Source: Patescibacteria group bacterium (lineage in GTDB: Bacteria > Patescibacteriota > UBA1384 > CAILIB01). From it: 5,500 nucleotides of DNA. Location: contig JAGWZN010000060.1 of the NCBI GenBank assembly GCA_018968785.1, positions 1-5,500 of the forward strand, written 5' to 3'. Below are positions 1 to 5,489 of this stretch, piece by piece (position 1 is the stretch's first letter; each line of letters begins with the position of its first letter). The translations under genes were made by a program, and so were the position numbers. The notes under the pieces were generated by a model. The model worked only from the letters and a program-made list of their open reading frames with translations, was not told the DNA's origin and searched no databases.

Positions 1-227
1 TTTCCCATTATGACTCGGGTCTAACCCGGGTTATAGCGGAAGAATTAAGGCCTGCCTTGACAGGATCGCCAGCCACTTTGTATGATTTGATCTTGCGCGG
101 TGTGGAAACCGTAGACCAGCTACAACGGCAAAGCGGTTTGCTGATATCTGAATTACAATCGGTTTTGTCGGTACTGGAGCTGGACGGATATATATACTAT
201 AAAGGAGATCGATGGCTAAAAACCTAG
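1..227 (+). CDS. dprA: DNA-processing protein DprA, C-terminal end (5' part outside window)
   Basis: The reading frame is open from base 3 and ends at TAG 225-227, giving 74 residues of a protein that starts before the window. The last ~50 residues (from SPATLYDLILRGVETVDQL to LELDGYIYYKGDRWLKT) look like the small winged-helix domain that closes many DprA proteins: a helix, a 'VDQL' helix leading into the recognition helix, then a 'LELDGYI...KGDRW' wing. The Rossmann-like DNA-binding core is not visible. DprA binds incoming single-stranded DNA in the cytoplasm and loads RecA on it during natural transformation. Its stop codon lies inside topA (16-bp overlap), and dprA-topA is a common gene pair, which supports the call. 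Assignment rests on the C-terminal pattern plus context, so a different winged-helix tail is possible but less likely. Confidence 0.82.
   Translation, partial: SHYDSGLTRVIAEELRPALTGSPATLYDLILRGVETVDQLQRQSGLLISELQSVLSVLELDGYIYYKGDRWLKT
57..86 (+). promoter_or_regulatory. Putative sigma70-type promoter inside dprA, upstream of topA
   Basis: TTGACA at 57-62 is a perfect -35 match. TATGAT at 81-86 matches the -10 consensus at 5 of 6 positions, with an 18-bp spacer. Transcription would start near 92-93, about 120 bases before the topA ATG, giving topA-recR-orf-cysS an input independent of dprA. It lies within coding sequence, so a chance match is possible. Confidence 0.5.
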
Positions 228-2230
228 TGATTGTCGAATCGCCTGCCAAAGCGGGAACAATTGAGAAGTACCTGGGACCGGAGTATCAAGTGATGGCCAG
301 CATGGGGCATGTACGGGACCTGCCGGCATCCAAGCTGGGAGTGGAGGTGGAGAAGGAGTTTCAACCTACCTATGTTATCCCGCCTAAAGCCCGTAAAACC
401 ATTACTTCCCTAAAAAACGCTCTCAAGGACAAGGAAAGCGTCTATCTGGCAACCGATTTGGATCGGGAAGGGGAAGCGATTGCCTGGCATATCAGTCAGG
501 CGCTGGATCTGGATCAGCGGTCGATACGGGTTGCCCGGATTACCTTTGACGAGATTACGAAACCGGCCATTACTGCCGCCATTACCCATCCGCGTTCGCT
601 TAATCAACAGCTGGTTGACGCGCAGCAGGCCCGCCGGGTTCTGGATCGACTGGTCGGTTATACGCTCTCACCGGTGCTGTGGAAAAAGATATATAAAGGA
701 CTGTCGGCCGGACGGGTACAGTCGGTAGCACTCCGACTGATTGTCGACCGGGAACGAGAGCGTCAGGATTTTAAGCCGGTTGAGTATTGGACTCTGAAAG
801 CCTTATTAGCCAAACAAAGCGGTGAACGGTTTCTTGCCACCCTAACTGAGTATCAAAAGAAAAAAATTGAGCAGCAGACCATAAAAACCGAAGCGGAAGT
901 ACAAAAAATTATTGACGGTTTAGGCGGGGCGGATTACCGGGTACAAAAAGTGGAGAAAAAACCGGTAAAGCGGCATCCGTACGCGCCATACACCACCTCA
1001 ACCTTGCAGCAGGACGGTGTCAATAAGTTACAGATTTCTTCCAAGCGACTGATGCAGGTGGCCCAGAAACTGTATGAAGCCGGTCTGATTACCTATATGC
1101 GTACCGACTCGGTAAGTTTGGCGGATACGGCCGTGGCAGCGATTCGGGAGAAAATTCAAGCCGATTATGGCCAAACATATCTGCCTGCGAAGCCGAACTA
1201 TTACCGCAATAAGTCAAAGAACGCCCAGGAGGCGCACGAAGCGATCCGACCGACCGATCCTTCCCGGCGGGAGCTGGATGGCGACGCGGTTACCAAGAAG
1301 GTGTACGACTTGATCTGGCGACGGGCAGTGGCTTCCCAGATGCAACCGGCGGAGCTGGAGCAGACTACGGCAACCGTGGCGGCTAAGGAGGCGGTGTTTC
1401 GCGCGAGCGGTCAGCGGATTGTATTTCCCGGTTTTCTCAAGGTGTGGGGGAGTGATAATAAAGAAGAGCAGCTGTTGCTGGTATTGAAGGAGGGGGAAGC
1501 GGTGCAATTACAGGAGTTACAGTCAGAGCAACACTTTACCGAACCGCCGCCGCGCTATACCGAGGCAAGTCTGATTAAAACCTTGGAGGAGCTAGGAATC
1601 GGTCGGCCATCCACGTATGCGCCAACCATTGATACGCTGATTCAGCGCCGGTATGTGACAGTCGAGCAGCGCCGGTTTACTCCGGAAGAAGCGGGCTATC
1701 TGGTAACCGATCTGTTGGTTCAGCACTTTCCCGAAATTGTCGACCAGAACTTTACGGCCGATATGGAAGAGAAGCTGGACCGGGTGGCGACCGGGGAAGC
1801 CCGGTACGGGCAAATCTTATCTAACTTCTGGGAGCCGTTTTCCCGGCAGGTTGAAGAGAATACGTCCAAGATTGAAAAAGTGGATACCAGCCAGCCGACC
1901 GATCAGCTCTGTCCGGCCTGCGGCGCGCCAATGGTTATTAAGATGGGCCGGTATGGAAAGTTCTTGGCCTGCACTCGTTTTCCGGAGTGTAAAACCACTC
2001 AACCGTTAATCGCGACCGAGCCGACCGGATTGATCTGTCCGGCCTGTGGCAAACCGTTGGTGCAGAAACGTGCCCGTAAAGGGATTTTCTTTGGCTGTAG
2101 CGGTTATCCGGCCTGCACGGTGGCACTCTGGAAAAAAGAACAGCTCCCGGCCAAGATTGAGGAATTAGCGAAAGAAGGAGCGGAACTTCCGTATAGGAAA
2201 GAAAGTCTAGAAGCGTTTTCAAAACTGTAA
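212..2230 (+). CDS. topA: DNA topoisomerase I (type IA)
   Basis: This 672-aa enzyme relaxes negative supercoils by cutting one DNA strand through a transient 5'-phosphotyrosine link and passing the other strand. Residues 1-~115 form the Toprim domain, with E9 (IVESPAKA) and the metal-binding DxDxE at 82-86 (DLDREGEAIAWH). The catalytic tyrosine is Y295 in ITYMRTDS, and AHEAIRPTD (341-349) and GIGRPSTYAPTI (462-473) are further hallmark segments. The C-terminus carries two four-cysteine zinc fingers (C567/C570/C587/C593 and C609/C612/C629/C635), fewer than the three fingers of E. coli TopA, so the protein is shorter than that enzyme. The ATG at 212 follows an AAAGGAG ribosome site at 201-207 and gives the canonical start MAKNLVIVESPAKA. 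It overlaps the dprA end by 16 bp and stops 12 bp before recR. No lesion is visible. Confidence 0.98.
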   Translation: MAKNLVIVESPAKAGTIEKYLGPEYQVMASMGHVRDLPASKLGVEVEKEFQPTYVIPPKARKTITSLKNALKDKESVYLATDLDREGEAIAWHISQALDLDQRSIRVARITFDEITKPAITAAITHPRSLNQQLVDAQQARRVLDRLVGYTLSPVLWKKIYKGLSAGRVQSVALRLIVDRERERQDFKPVEYWTLKALLAKQSGERFLATLTEYQKKKIEQQTIKTEAEVQKIIDGLGGADYRVQKVEKKPVKRHPYAPYTTSTLQQDGVNKLQISSKRLMQVAQKLYEAGLITYMRTDSVSLADTAVAAIREKIQADYGQTYLPAKPNYYRNKSKNAQEAHEAIRPTDPSRRELDGDAVTKKVYDLIWRRAVASQMQPAELEQTTATVAAKEAVFRASGQRIVFPGFLKVWGSDNKEEQLLLVLKEGEAVQLQELQSEQHFTEPPPRYTEASLIKTLEELGIGRPSTYAPTIDTLIQRRYVTVEQRRFTPEEAGYLVTDLLVQHFPEIVDQNFTADMEEKLDRVATGEARYGQILSNFWEPFSRQVEENTSKIEKVDTSQPTDQLCPACGAPMVIKMGRYGKFLACTRFPECKTTQPLIATEPTGLICPACGKPLVQKRARKGIFFGCSGYPACTVALWKKEQLPAKIEELAKEGAELPYRKESLEAFSKL

Positions 2231-2242
2231 TATAGTATCCGT

Positions 2243-2887
2243 ATGTCCGCTAAACTGCCGAGTTCCGTTCAAACCCTGATTGACGCCTTTAACCGGTTGC
2301 CCGGTATCGGCAGCAAGATGGCGTCCCGGCTCACCTTCCATCTGCTCCGCCAATCGGATTATGATGTGAACCGCTTTATTTCCGCCCTGGACGGCATTCG
2401 GCACGGCCTGCGCGACTGTAGCCGATGTGGTAATATTGCGGAAGCGGAGCTCTGCGCTATCTGCCAGGACTCCAGCCGGGACAACCGCCAGATTTGCGTG
2501 GTGGAAGGCCCGTTGGATGTGATTGCCTTGGAGAAAACCGGCGCCTATCAGGGGGTGTATCATGTGCTGGGCGGCGCGCTCTCGCCAATTGATGGCATCG
2601 GTCCCGATCAGCTGCGTATCCGTCTTTTGCAGGCACGGCTAGATGAGTTGCTTGAGGAAGACGGTGAGAAAAGTGTCGAATTAATTCTGGCGACTAACCC
2701 TTCTTTGGAGGGCGAAGCAACCGCGACCTATTTACAACAGCTGTTTGATCCGTTGGCGGCGGCAGGGAAGGTAACGGTCAGCCGTATTGCCCGTGGCCTG
2801 CCGATGGGTAGCGATCTGGAATACGCCGACCCGACCACCTTATTACGTGCCCTGGAAGGACGTAAATCTTTACCACCTAACTCGTAA
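2243..2887 (+). CDS. recR: Recombination mediator protein RecR
   Basis: This 214-aa protein has the usual RecR length. RecR forms a ring-shaped DNA clamp that works with RecO (and RecF where present) to load RecA at single-strand gaps. Domains in order: a helix-hairpin-helix near residues 8-35 (LPGIGSKMASRLTFHLL), a C4 zinc finger (C59, C62, C71, C74), a Toprim domain from about 85 (ICVVEGPLDVIALE, then VLGGALSPIDGIGPDQL), and the C-terminal segment RIARGLPMGSDLEYADPTTLLRALEGR, which is strongly conserved in RecR. The ATG at 2243 gives a full N-terminus, but I see no clear Shine-Dalgarno sequence before it, so translation may be coupled to topA, which ends 12 bp upstream. Its neighbours DprA and TopA also handle single-stranded or recombining DNA. 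Confidence 0.97.
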   Translation: MSAKLPSSVQTLIDAFNRLPGIGSKMASRLTFHLLRQSDYDVNRFISALDGIRHGLRDCSRCGNIAEAELCAICQDSSRDNRQICVVEGPLDVIALEKTGAYQGVYHVLGGALSPIDGIGPDQLRIRLLQARLDELLEEDGEKSVELILATNPSLEGEATATYLQQLFDPLAAAGKVTVSRIARGLPMGSDLEYADPTTLLRALEGRKSLPPNS

Positions 2888-2891
2888 TCGA

Positions 2892-3176
2892 ATGCCTCAG
2901 ACAGTATCTACGAACGACACCGACCATGAAGAGACTGAAACGGACGCCATCGATCCGACGGATGCGGCGGATATTCAGGATGACACCGACGCTACCGCTC
3001 ATGCTGACGCCGACACGCCAGCCCTTCAGGACTTGGGGGATGATATCGAAGAAGAGATTAAGCGGGTAATGGTAGTGGAAGAGCCGGCCGGTAAATCAAA
3101 AAATCAAGTTATTCCCGAACATTTGATTAAGGCTGAATTAAAACCGGAAGACTTTTTCGATGAAGGAAGTATTTAA
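2892..3176 (+). CDS. Small highly acidic protein of unknown function
   Basis: I do not recognise this 94-aa protein. It is extremely acidic: 28 Asp/Glu against 6 Lys/Arg, with no Lys or Arg at all in residues 1-56. The first ~45 residues are low-complexity, rich in Asp, Thr and Ala (TDAIDPTDAADIQDDTDAT), and are probably disordered. The tail from about 46 (LGDDIEEEIKRVMVVEEP, then IPEHLIKAELKPEDFFDEG) has more normal composition and could be a short helical or binding segment. There is no signal peptide or membrane segment. The ATG at 2892 is preferred because it lies 4 bp after the recR stop and the frame further upstream only shadows recR; no good ribosome site is visible. The end overlaps cysS by 17 bp. 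That placement argues for a real, co-translated gene, although the product is unverified. Confidence 0.72.
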   Translation: MPQTVSTNDTDHEETETDAIDPTDAADIQDDTDATAHADADTPALQDLGDDIEEEIKRVMVVEEPAGKSKNQVIPEHLIKAELKPEDFFDEGSI

Positions 3177-4569
3177 CCTGTACAACACCCTGACTCGGCA
3201 GGTAGAACCGATTCGGCCGTTGCAAGCGGACCGGTTAACGGTGTATACCTGCGGGCCTACCGTCTACGGCGATGCGCATATCGGTAACTTCCGGACCTTT
3301 ATCTATGAAGACACCTTGGTAAAAGCTTTGCGTTACTTCGGCTACCGGGTGAAGTGGGTGATGAATATTACCGATGTCGGCCATCTGACCTCCGATCGAG
3401 ATGAAGGAGAGGATAAGTTAGAGGTGGGCGCCCGACGGGAAGGTACGACGGCCTGGGCAGTCGCCAAAAAGTATGAGCAGTCGTTTTTGGCCGATTCGGC
3501 AGCGTTGCGTATGGCCAAACCGGATCGATTGGTGCGAGCTACCGATTGTATTGAACAGCAAATTACCCTGGTTCAGGAGCTGGAAGCGAAAGGATATACC
3601 TACTGTATCTCGGATGGGATTTACTTTGATACAAGCAAGTTTCCCACCTACGGACAGATGGCTCGGCTGGACATTGCCGGTTTGCAAGCCGGCGCCCGGG
3701 TGGCGATGCAGGAAGAGAAGAAGCATCCCACTGATTTTGCCCTCTGGAAGTTTTCTCCGACAGACCGTACGCGCGATATGGAGTGGAGTAGTCCTTGGGG
3801 AACCGGTTTTCCCGGCTGGCATCTTGAATGTTCGGCGATTGCCATGAGCACTCTGGGTAAGCAGATCGATATCCACTGCGGAGGCACCGACCACATTCCG
3901 GTACACCATACGAATGAGATCGCCCAGAGCGAAGCCGCGACCGGTAAGCAGTTTGCGCGGCATTGGATGCACACCGACCATCTTTTGGTGAATGGCGGCA
4001 AGATGAGCAAGTCGCTGGGTAATCTCTACACCCTGGCTGATGTCACGGCACGCGGGTTTGACCCGTTAGCGCTGCGGCTGCTGTACTACGGCGCTTCTTA
4101 CCGCAGTAAGCAAAACTTTACTTGGCACTCTCTTGAAACGAATCAGAAGTTGCTGGACCGGTTGCGGCAGCAGGCAGCCGAATTGCCGGAAACTGGCGAA
4201 GATACCGGAAACGCCGCAGCTCCGCTTGCTGCCTTTCGCGCCGCCTTGGCTAATGATCTTAATATGCCGGCCGCGGTTGCCGCGCTGATTGAAACGATGA
4301 AATCGCCGTTGGATCCGGCGGCCAAACGAGCGTTTGTGACGGAAGTGGAACGGGTGCTGTCGCTTGGATTGCTCCAGGAGCCGGAAAAAGCGACTGCAAT
4401 TCCGGACAAAATCCGACAGTTAGCGGCGGCGCGGGAAGAACGGCGCCGGGAAGGAAAATGGGACGAAGCGGACGCGATTAGGCGGAATATCGAAGCGGCC
4501 GGATACGAGTTGCGCGACGCGGTCGGAGGGGGCAAGAGCCAAATCCGGAAAAAGGCACAAAGCAAGTAG
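3160..4569 (+). CDS. cysS: Cysteinyl-tRNA synthetase
   Basis: This 469-aa class I synthetase activates cysteine with ATP and transfers it to tRNA-Cys in the cytoplasm. The ATP-binding HIGH-type motif is HIGN at 40-43 and the KMSKS loop is at 281-285. The four zinc ligands that select cysteine are all in place: C31 (YTCGPTVY), C224 (GWHLECSAI), and H249 and E253 within HHTNEIAQSE. The zinc-site region reads GGTDHIPVHHTNEIAQSEA, unlike the E. coli type GGGSDLxFPHHENEIAQS, and I associate this variant with Patescibacteria; that link is from memory. Residues ~330-455 form the helical anticodon-side region, ending in AAREERRREGKWDEADAIRRNIEAAGYELRD. The start MKEVFNLYNTLTRQ is the normal family N-terminus, with GGAAG at 3146-3150 nine bases before the ATG. 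The 17-bp overlap with the acidic-protein gene suggests coupled translation. Confidence 0.98.
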   Translation: MKEVFNLYNTLTRQVEPIRPLQADRLTVYTCGPTVYGDAHIGNFRTFIYEDTLVKALRYFGYRVKWVMNITDVGHLTSDRDEGEDKLEVGARREGTTAWAVAKKYEQSFLADSAALRMAKPDRLVRATDCIEQQITLVQELEAKGYTYCISDGIYFDTSKFPTYGQMARLDIAGLQAGARVAMQEEKKHPTDFALWKFSPTDRTRDMEWSSPWGTGFPGWHLECSAIAMSTLGKQIDIHCGGTDHIPVHHTNEIAQSEAATGKQFARHWMHTDHLLVNGGKMSKSLGNLYTLADVTARGFDPLALRLLYYGASYRSKQNFTWHSLETNQKLLDRLRQQAAELPETGEDTGNAAAPLAAFRAALANDLNMPAAVAALIETMKSPLDPAAKRAFVTEVERVLSLGLLQEPEKATAIPDKIRQLAAAREERRREGKWDEADAIRRNIEAAGYELRDAVGGGKSQIRKKAQSK

Positions 4570-4640
4570 GGTGGCAAGTAAGGTGATAAGAAACTTCAAT
4601 TTAACCTGGAAATCAGTGTGACAATCGCCACCTACAGGTT
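4566..4640 (+). other. Overlapping inverted repeats after cysS
   Basis: Bases 4566-4575 pair with 4627-4635 (9 pairs, one bulged G), with the cysS stop codon inside the stem. An alternative 6-bp stem, 4603-4608 with 4635-4640, shares base 4635 and is followed by TTTT. These could weakly end or stabilise the cysS mRNA, but neither has a strong terminator's compact hairpin and long T-run. Confidence 0.3.
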
Positions 4641-4647
4641 TTAGTGA

Positions 4648-4676
4648 TTGACAAAAGCGAAGTAATAAGATATACT
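4648..4676 (+). promoter_or_regulatory. Near-consensus sigma70 promoter for the predicted RNA
   Basis: TTGACA at 4648-4653 is a perfect -35 element. TATACT at 4671-4676 matches the -10 consensus at 5 of 6 positions, at the optimal 17-bp spacing. The start would fall near A4682. It lies in the non-coding gap after cysS and points toward the structured RNA, with no convincing protein gene before the terminator. Confidence 0.82.
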
Positions 4677-4681
4677 AGCTC

Positions 4682-4898
4682 ATTGAACAAGTGCTTTTTA
4701 GCACCTGGTCTTTTTTAAGAAAATTTTCGGGACTGACCTGGCTGGGACTGGCGGATGACTGTTACACAGTTCTCAACCAAACGGAAAAATTTAGGCTATA
4801 TGCCACTTCACCCGTTTGTCTCTGTGTGCACGCCCCTTTCCCGGCTGGATCAGTCTTGAAAAGTTTAAAAAACGAGCCTCAGGGCTTGTTTTTGTTTT
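4682..4898 (+). ncRNA. Predicted structured small RNA, rod-shaped (6S-like?)
   Basis: Promoter and terminator define a transcript of about 215 nt. Bases 4720-4747 pair with 4839-4866 over 28 positions: 21 Watson-Crick pairs, 5 G-U pairs and only two mismatches (A4723/G4863, C4737/A4849). The G-U pairs would be A-C mismatches in the opposite transcript, so the plus strand is the folded one. Further in, 4764-4769 pairs with 4822-4827 and 4778-4784 with 4812-4818, leaving an internal bubble between the two helix blocks and a loop at 4785-4811. A small hairpin (4691-4695 with 4700-4704) sits at the 5' end. A long closed rod with a central bubble resembles 6S RNA, which binds RNA polymerase, but I see no sequence signature that proves it. 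I do not see the hallmark motifs of SRP RNA, tmRNA or RNase P. The existence of an RNA is well supported; its family is not. Confidence 0.65.
4868..4898 (+). terminator. Intrinsic terminator of the predicted RNA
   Basis: Bases 4868-4878 pair with 4883-4893 as an 11-bp stem with one G-T wobble and a four-base TCAG loop. The 3' arm runs into a T-rich tract (4889-4898, one G interrupting). The A-run on the 5' side could make it work in the reverse direction too. It lies 4 bases before the left end of the insertion element. Confidence 0.85.
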
Positions 4899-4906
4899 AG
4901 AGGAAA

Positions 4907-4936
4907 CCCCGGACGAAGCGGTGGCGAAGTCCGGAG
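4907..4936 (+). repeat. Left-end palindrome of the IS element
   Basis: CCCCGGAC (4907-4914) faces GTCCGGAG (4929-4936), giving a 6-bp perfect stem (4909-4914 with 4929-4934) plus an outer pair after one mismatch. The 14-base loop is GAAGCGGTGGCGAA. It corresponds to the right-end palindrome and is probably the left hairpin read by the transposase. Confidence 0.72.
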
Positions 4937-4951
4937 ATGAATCTTTCCGCT

Positions 4952-4992
4952 CTTAGCAGAGAAGGGAAGCGGGGCGACCGGATTCTGCTAAG
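4952..4992 (+). promoter_or_regulatory. Hairpin in the tnpA leader
   Basis: CTTAGCAGA (4952-4960) and TCTGCTAAG (4984-4992) form a perfect 9-bp stem just before the tnpA ATG. The loop holds the purine-rich, Shine-Dalgarno-like GAAGGGAAG (4961-4969). IS200 elements are known to repress their transposase with leader structures, so this may limit tnpA expression. The role is inferred. Confidence 0.5.
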
Positions 4993-5000
4993 CTAGACTT

Positions 5001-5446
5001 ATGAGAATCCAGAGCTTAAACCACTGCACCTACCAGCACCAATATCACAGCACCAATATCACCTGGTGTGGGGAACTAAGTTCCGCTACAAGTGGCTGAA
5101 AGAATACGTAAAAATTGAGCTGGTGGCATCATTTCGTCAAATGTGCCTAGGCCACCCAACCGTCCAGATCATTACGATTAACTCCGACCAGGATCATGTC
5201 CACCTGGCCATCGAGATCCCGCCGGATGTGGCTGTCAGTACGGTGGTGCAGCATCTAAAACAATACTCCAGCCGGAGGCTCAGGAAGAAGTTTCCCTTCA
5301 TCTGGCGGATGTATATGACCGAAGGGATCTGAGCGGTTGGGTATTTCTCCTCAACTTTGGGACTGAACGAAGACCAGATCAAGAAATACATCGAACACCA
5401 GGGCCAGGAAGAGTTACCCAAGACACTTAAGCTCGGATTCGAATAA
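5001..5446 (+). pseudogene. tnpA: Broken IS200/IS605 transposase TnpA (frameshift plus TGA)
   Basis: Read through its lesions, this gene encodes a 143-aa Y1 HUH transposase, a normal length for the family, that cuts and rejoins single-stranded DNA at the element ends. The N-terminus MRIQSLNHCTYQHQYH joins to LVWGTKFRYKWLKEYV once one copy of a 14-bp tandem repeat (5035-5048, 5049-5062) is removed. The metal-binding HUH motif is HVH in SDQDHVHLAIEIPP, followed by the LKQYSSRRLRKKFP helix. A TGA at 5330-5332 replaces the Trp expected in 'GIW.VGYF'. The same frame continues as AVGYFSSTLGLNEDQIKKYIEHQ, where the Tyr of KKYIEHQ is the likely nucleophile, and ends at TAA 5444-5446. As written, translation from the ATG stops after 32 codons, and the downstream frame stops before the nucleophile, so no active enzyme is expected. 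An in-frame TAA at 4989-4991 rules out a start further upstream. Confidence 0.9.
5035..5062 (+). repeat. 14-bp perfect tandem duplication inside tnpA
   Basis: The unit AGCACCAATATCAC occurs twice in a row (5035-5048 and 5049-5062). Fourteen is not a multiple of three, so the duplication breaks the frame. Removing one unit restores the family sequence across the junction. Replication slippage is the likely origin. Confidence 0.95.
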
Positions 5447-5460
5447 GAGGGGAAGGGAAA

Positions 5461-5489
5461 CCCCGGACGTAGCGGAGCGGTGTCCGGGG
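5461..5489 (+). repeat. Right-end palindrome of the IS element
   Basis: CCCCGGAC (5461-5468) and GTCCGGGG (5482-5489) form a perfect 8-bp stem around the 13-base loop GTAGCGGAGCGGT. It starts 14 bp after the tnpA stop and matches the left-end palindrome in sequence and orientation, as expected for the right-end hairpin of an IS200/IS605 element. Confidence 0.75.

Noticed and set aside
194..199. TATACT box just before topA
   Set aside because: It abuts the ribosome site, leaves no room for a leader, and has no -35 element at proper spacing; it encodes part of DGYIYYKG of DprA.
2787..2891. An upstream extension of the acidic-protein gene into recR
   Set aside because: The extension translates a shifted frame of the conserved RecR C-terminus and its composition is unlike the acidic protein; the ATG at 2892 is better placed.
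4682..4898. SRP RNA, tmRNA or RNase P RNA identity for the gap RNA
   Set aside because: Their conserved cores (for example the GGAAGCAGCC-type SRP loop or the GAGGAAAGTCC of RNase P) are not seen on either strand, and the length does not suit tmRNA.
4691..4900. A 69-codon open frame in the gap after cysS
   Set aside because: It lies wholly within the predicted structured RNA and terminator, lacks a good start and ribosome site, and its translation has no recognisable protein character.
5066..5332. A separate 88-aa gene starting at GTG 5066
   Set aside because: It is the middle of tnpA: upstream residues QHQYHL in the same frame match the family, and the frame only appears separate because of the 14-bp duplication and the TGA.
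5433..5443. TTCGAATCC-like T-loop on the minus strand, possible tRNA
   Set aside because: No matching acceptor, D or anticodon arms are present and the bases encode the tnpA C-terminus.
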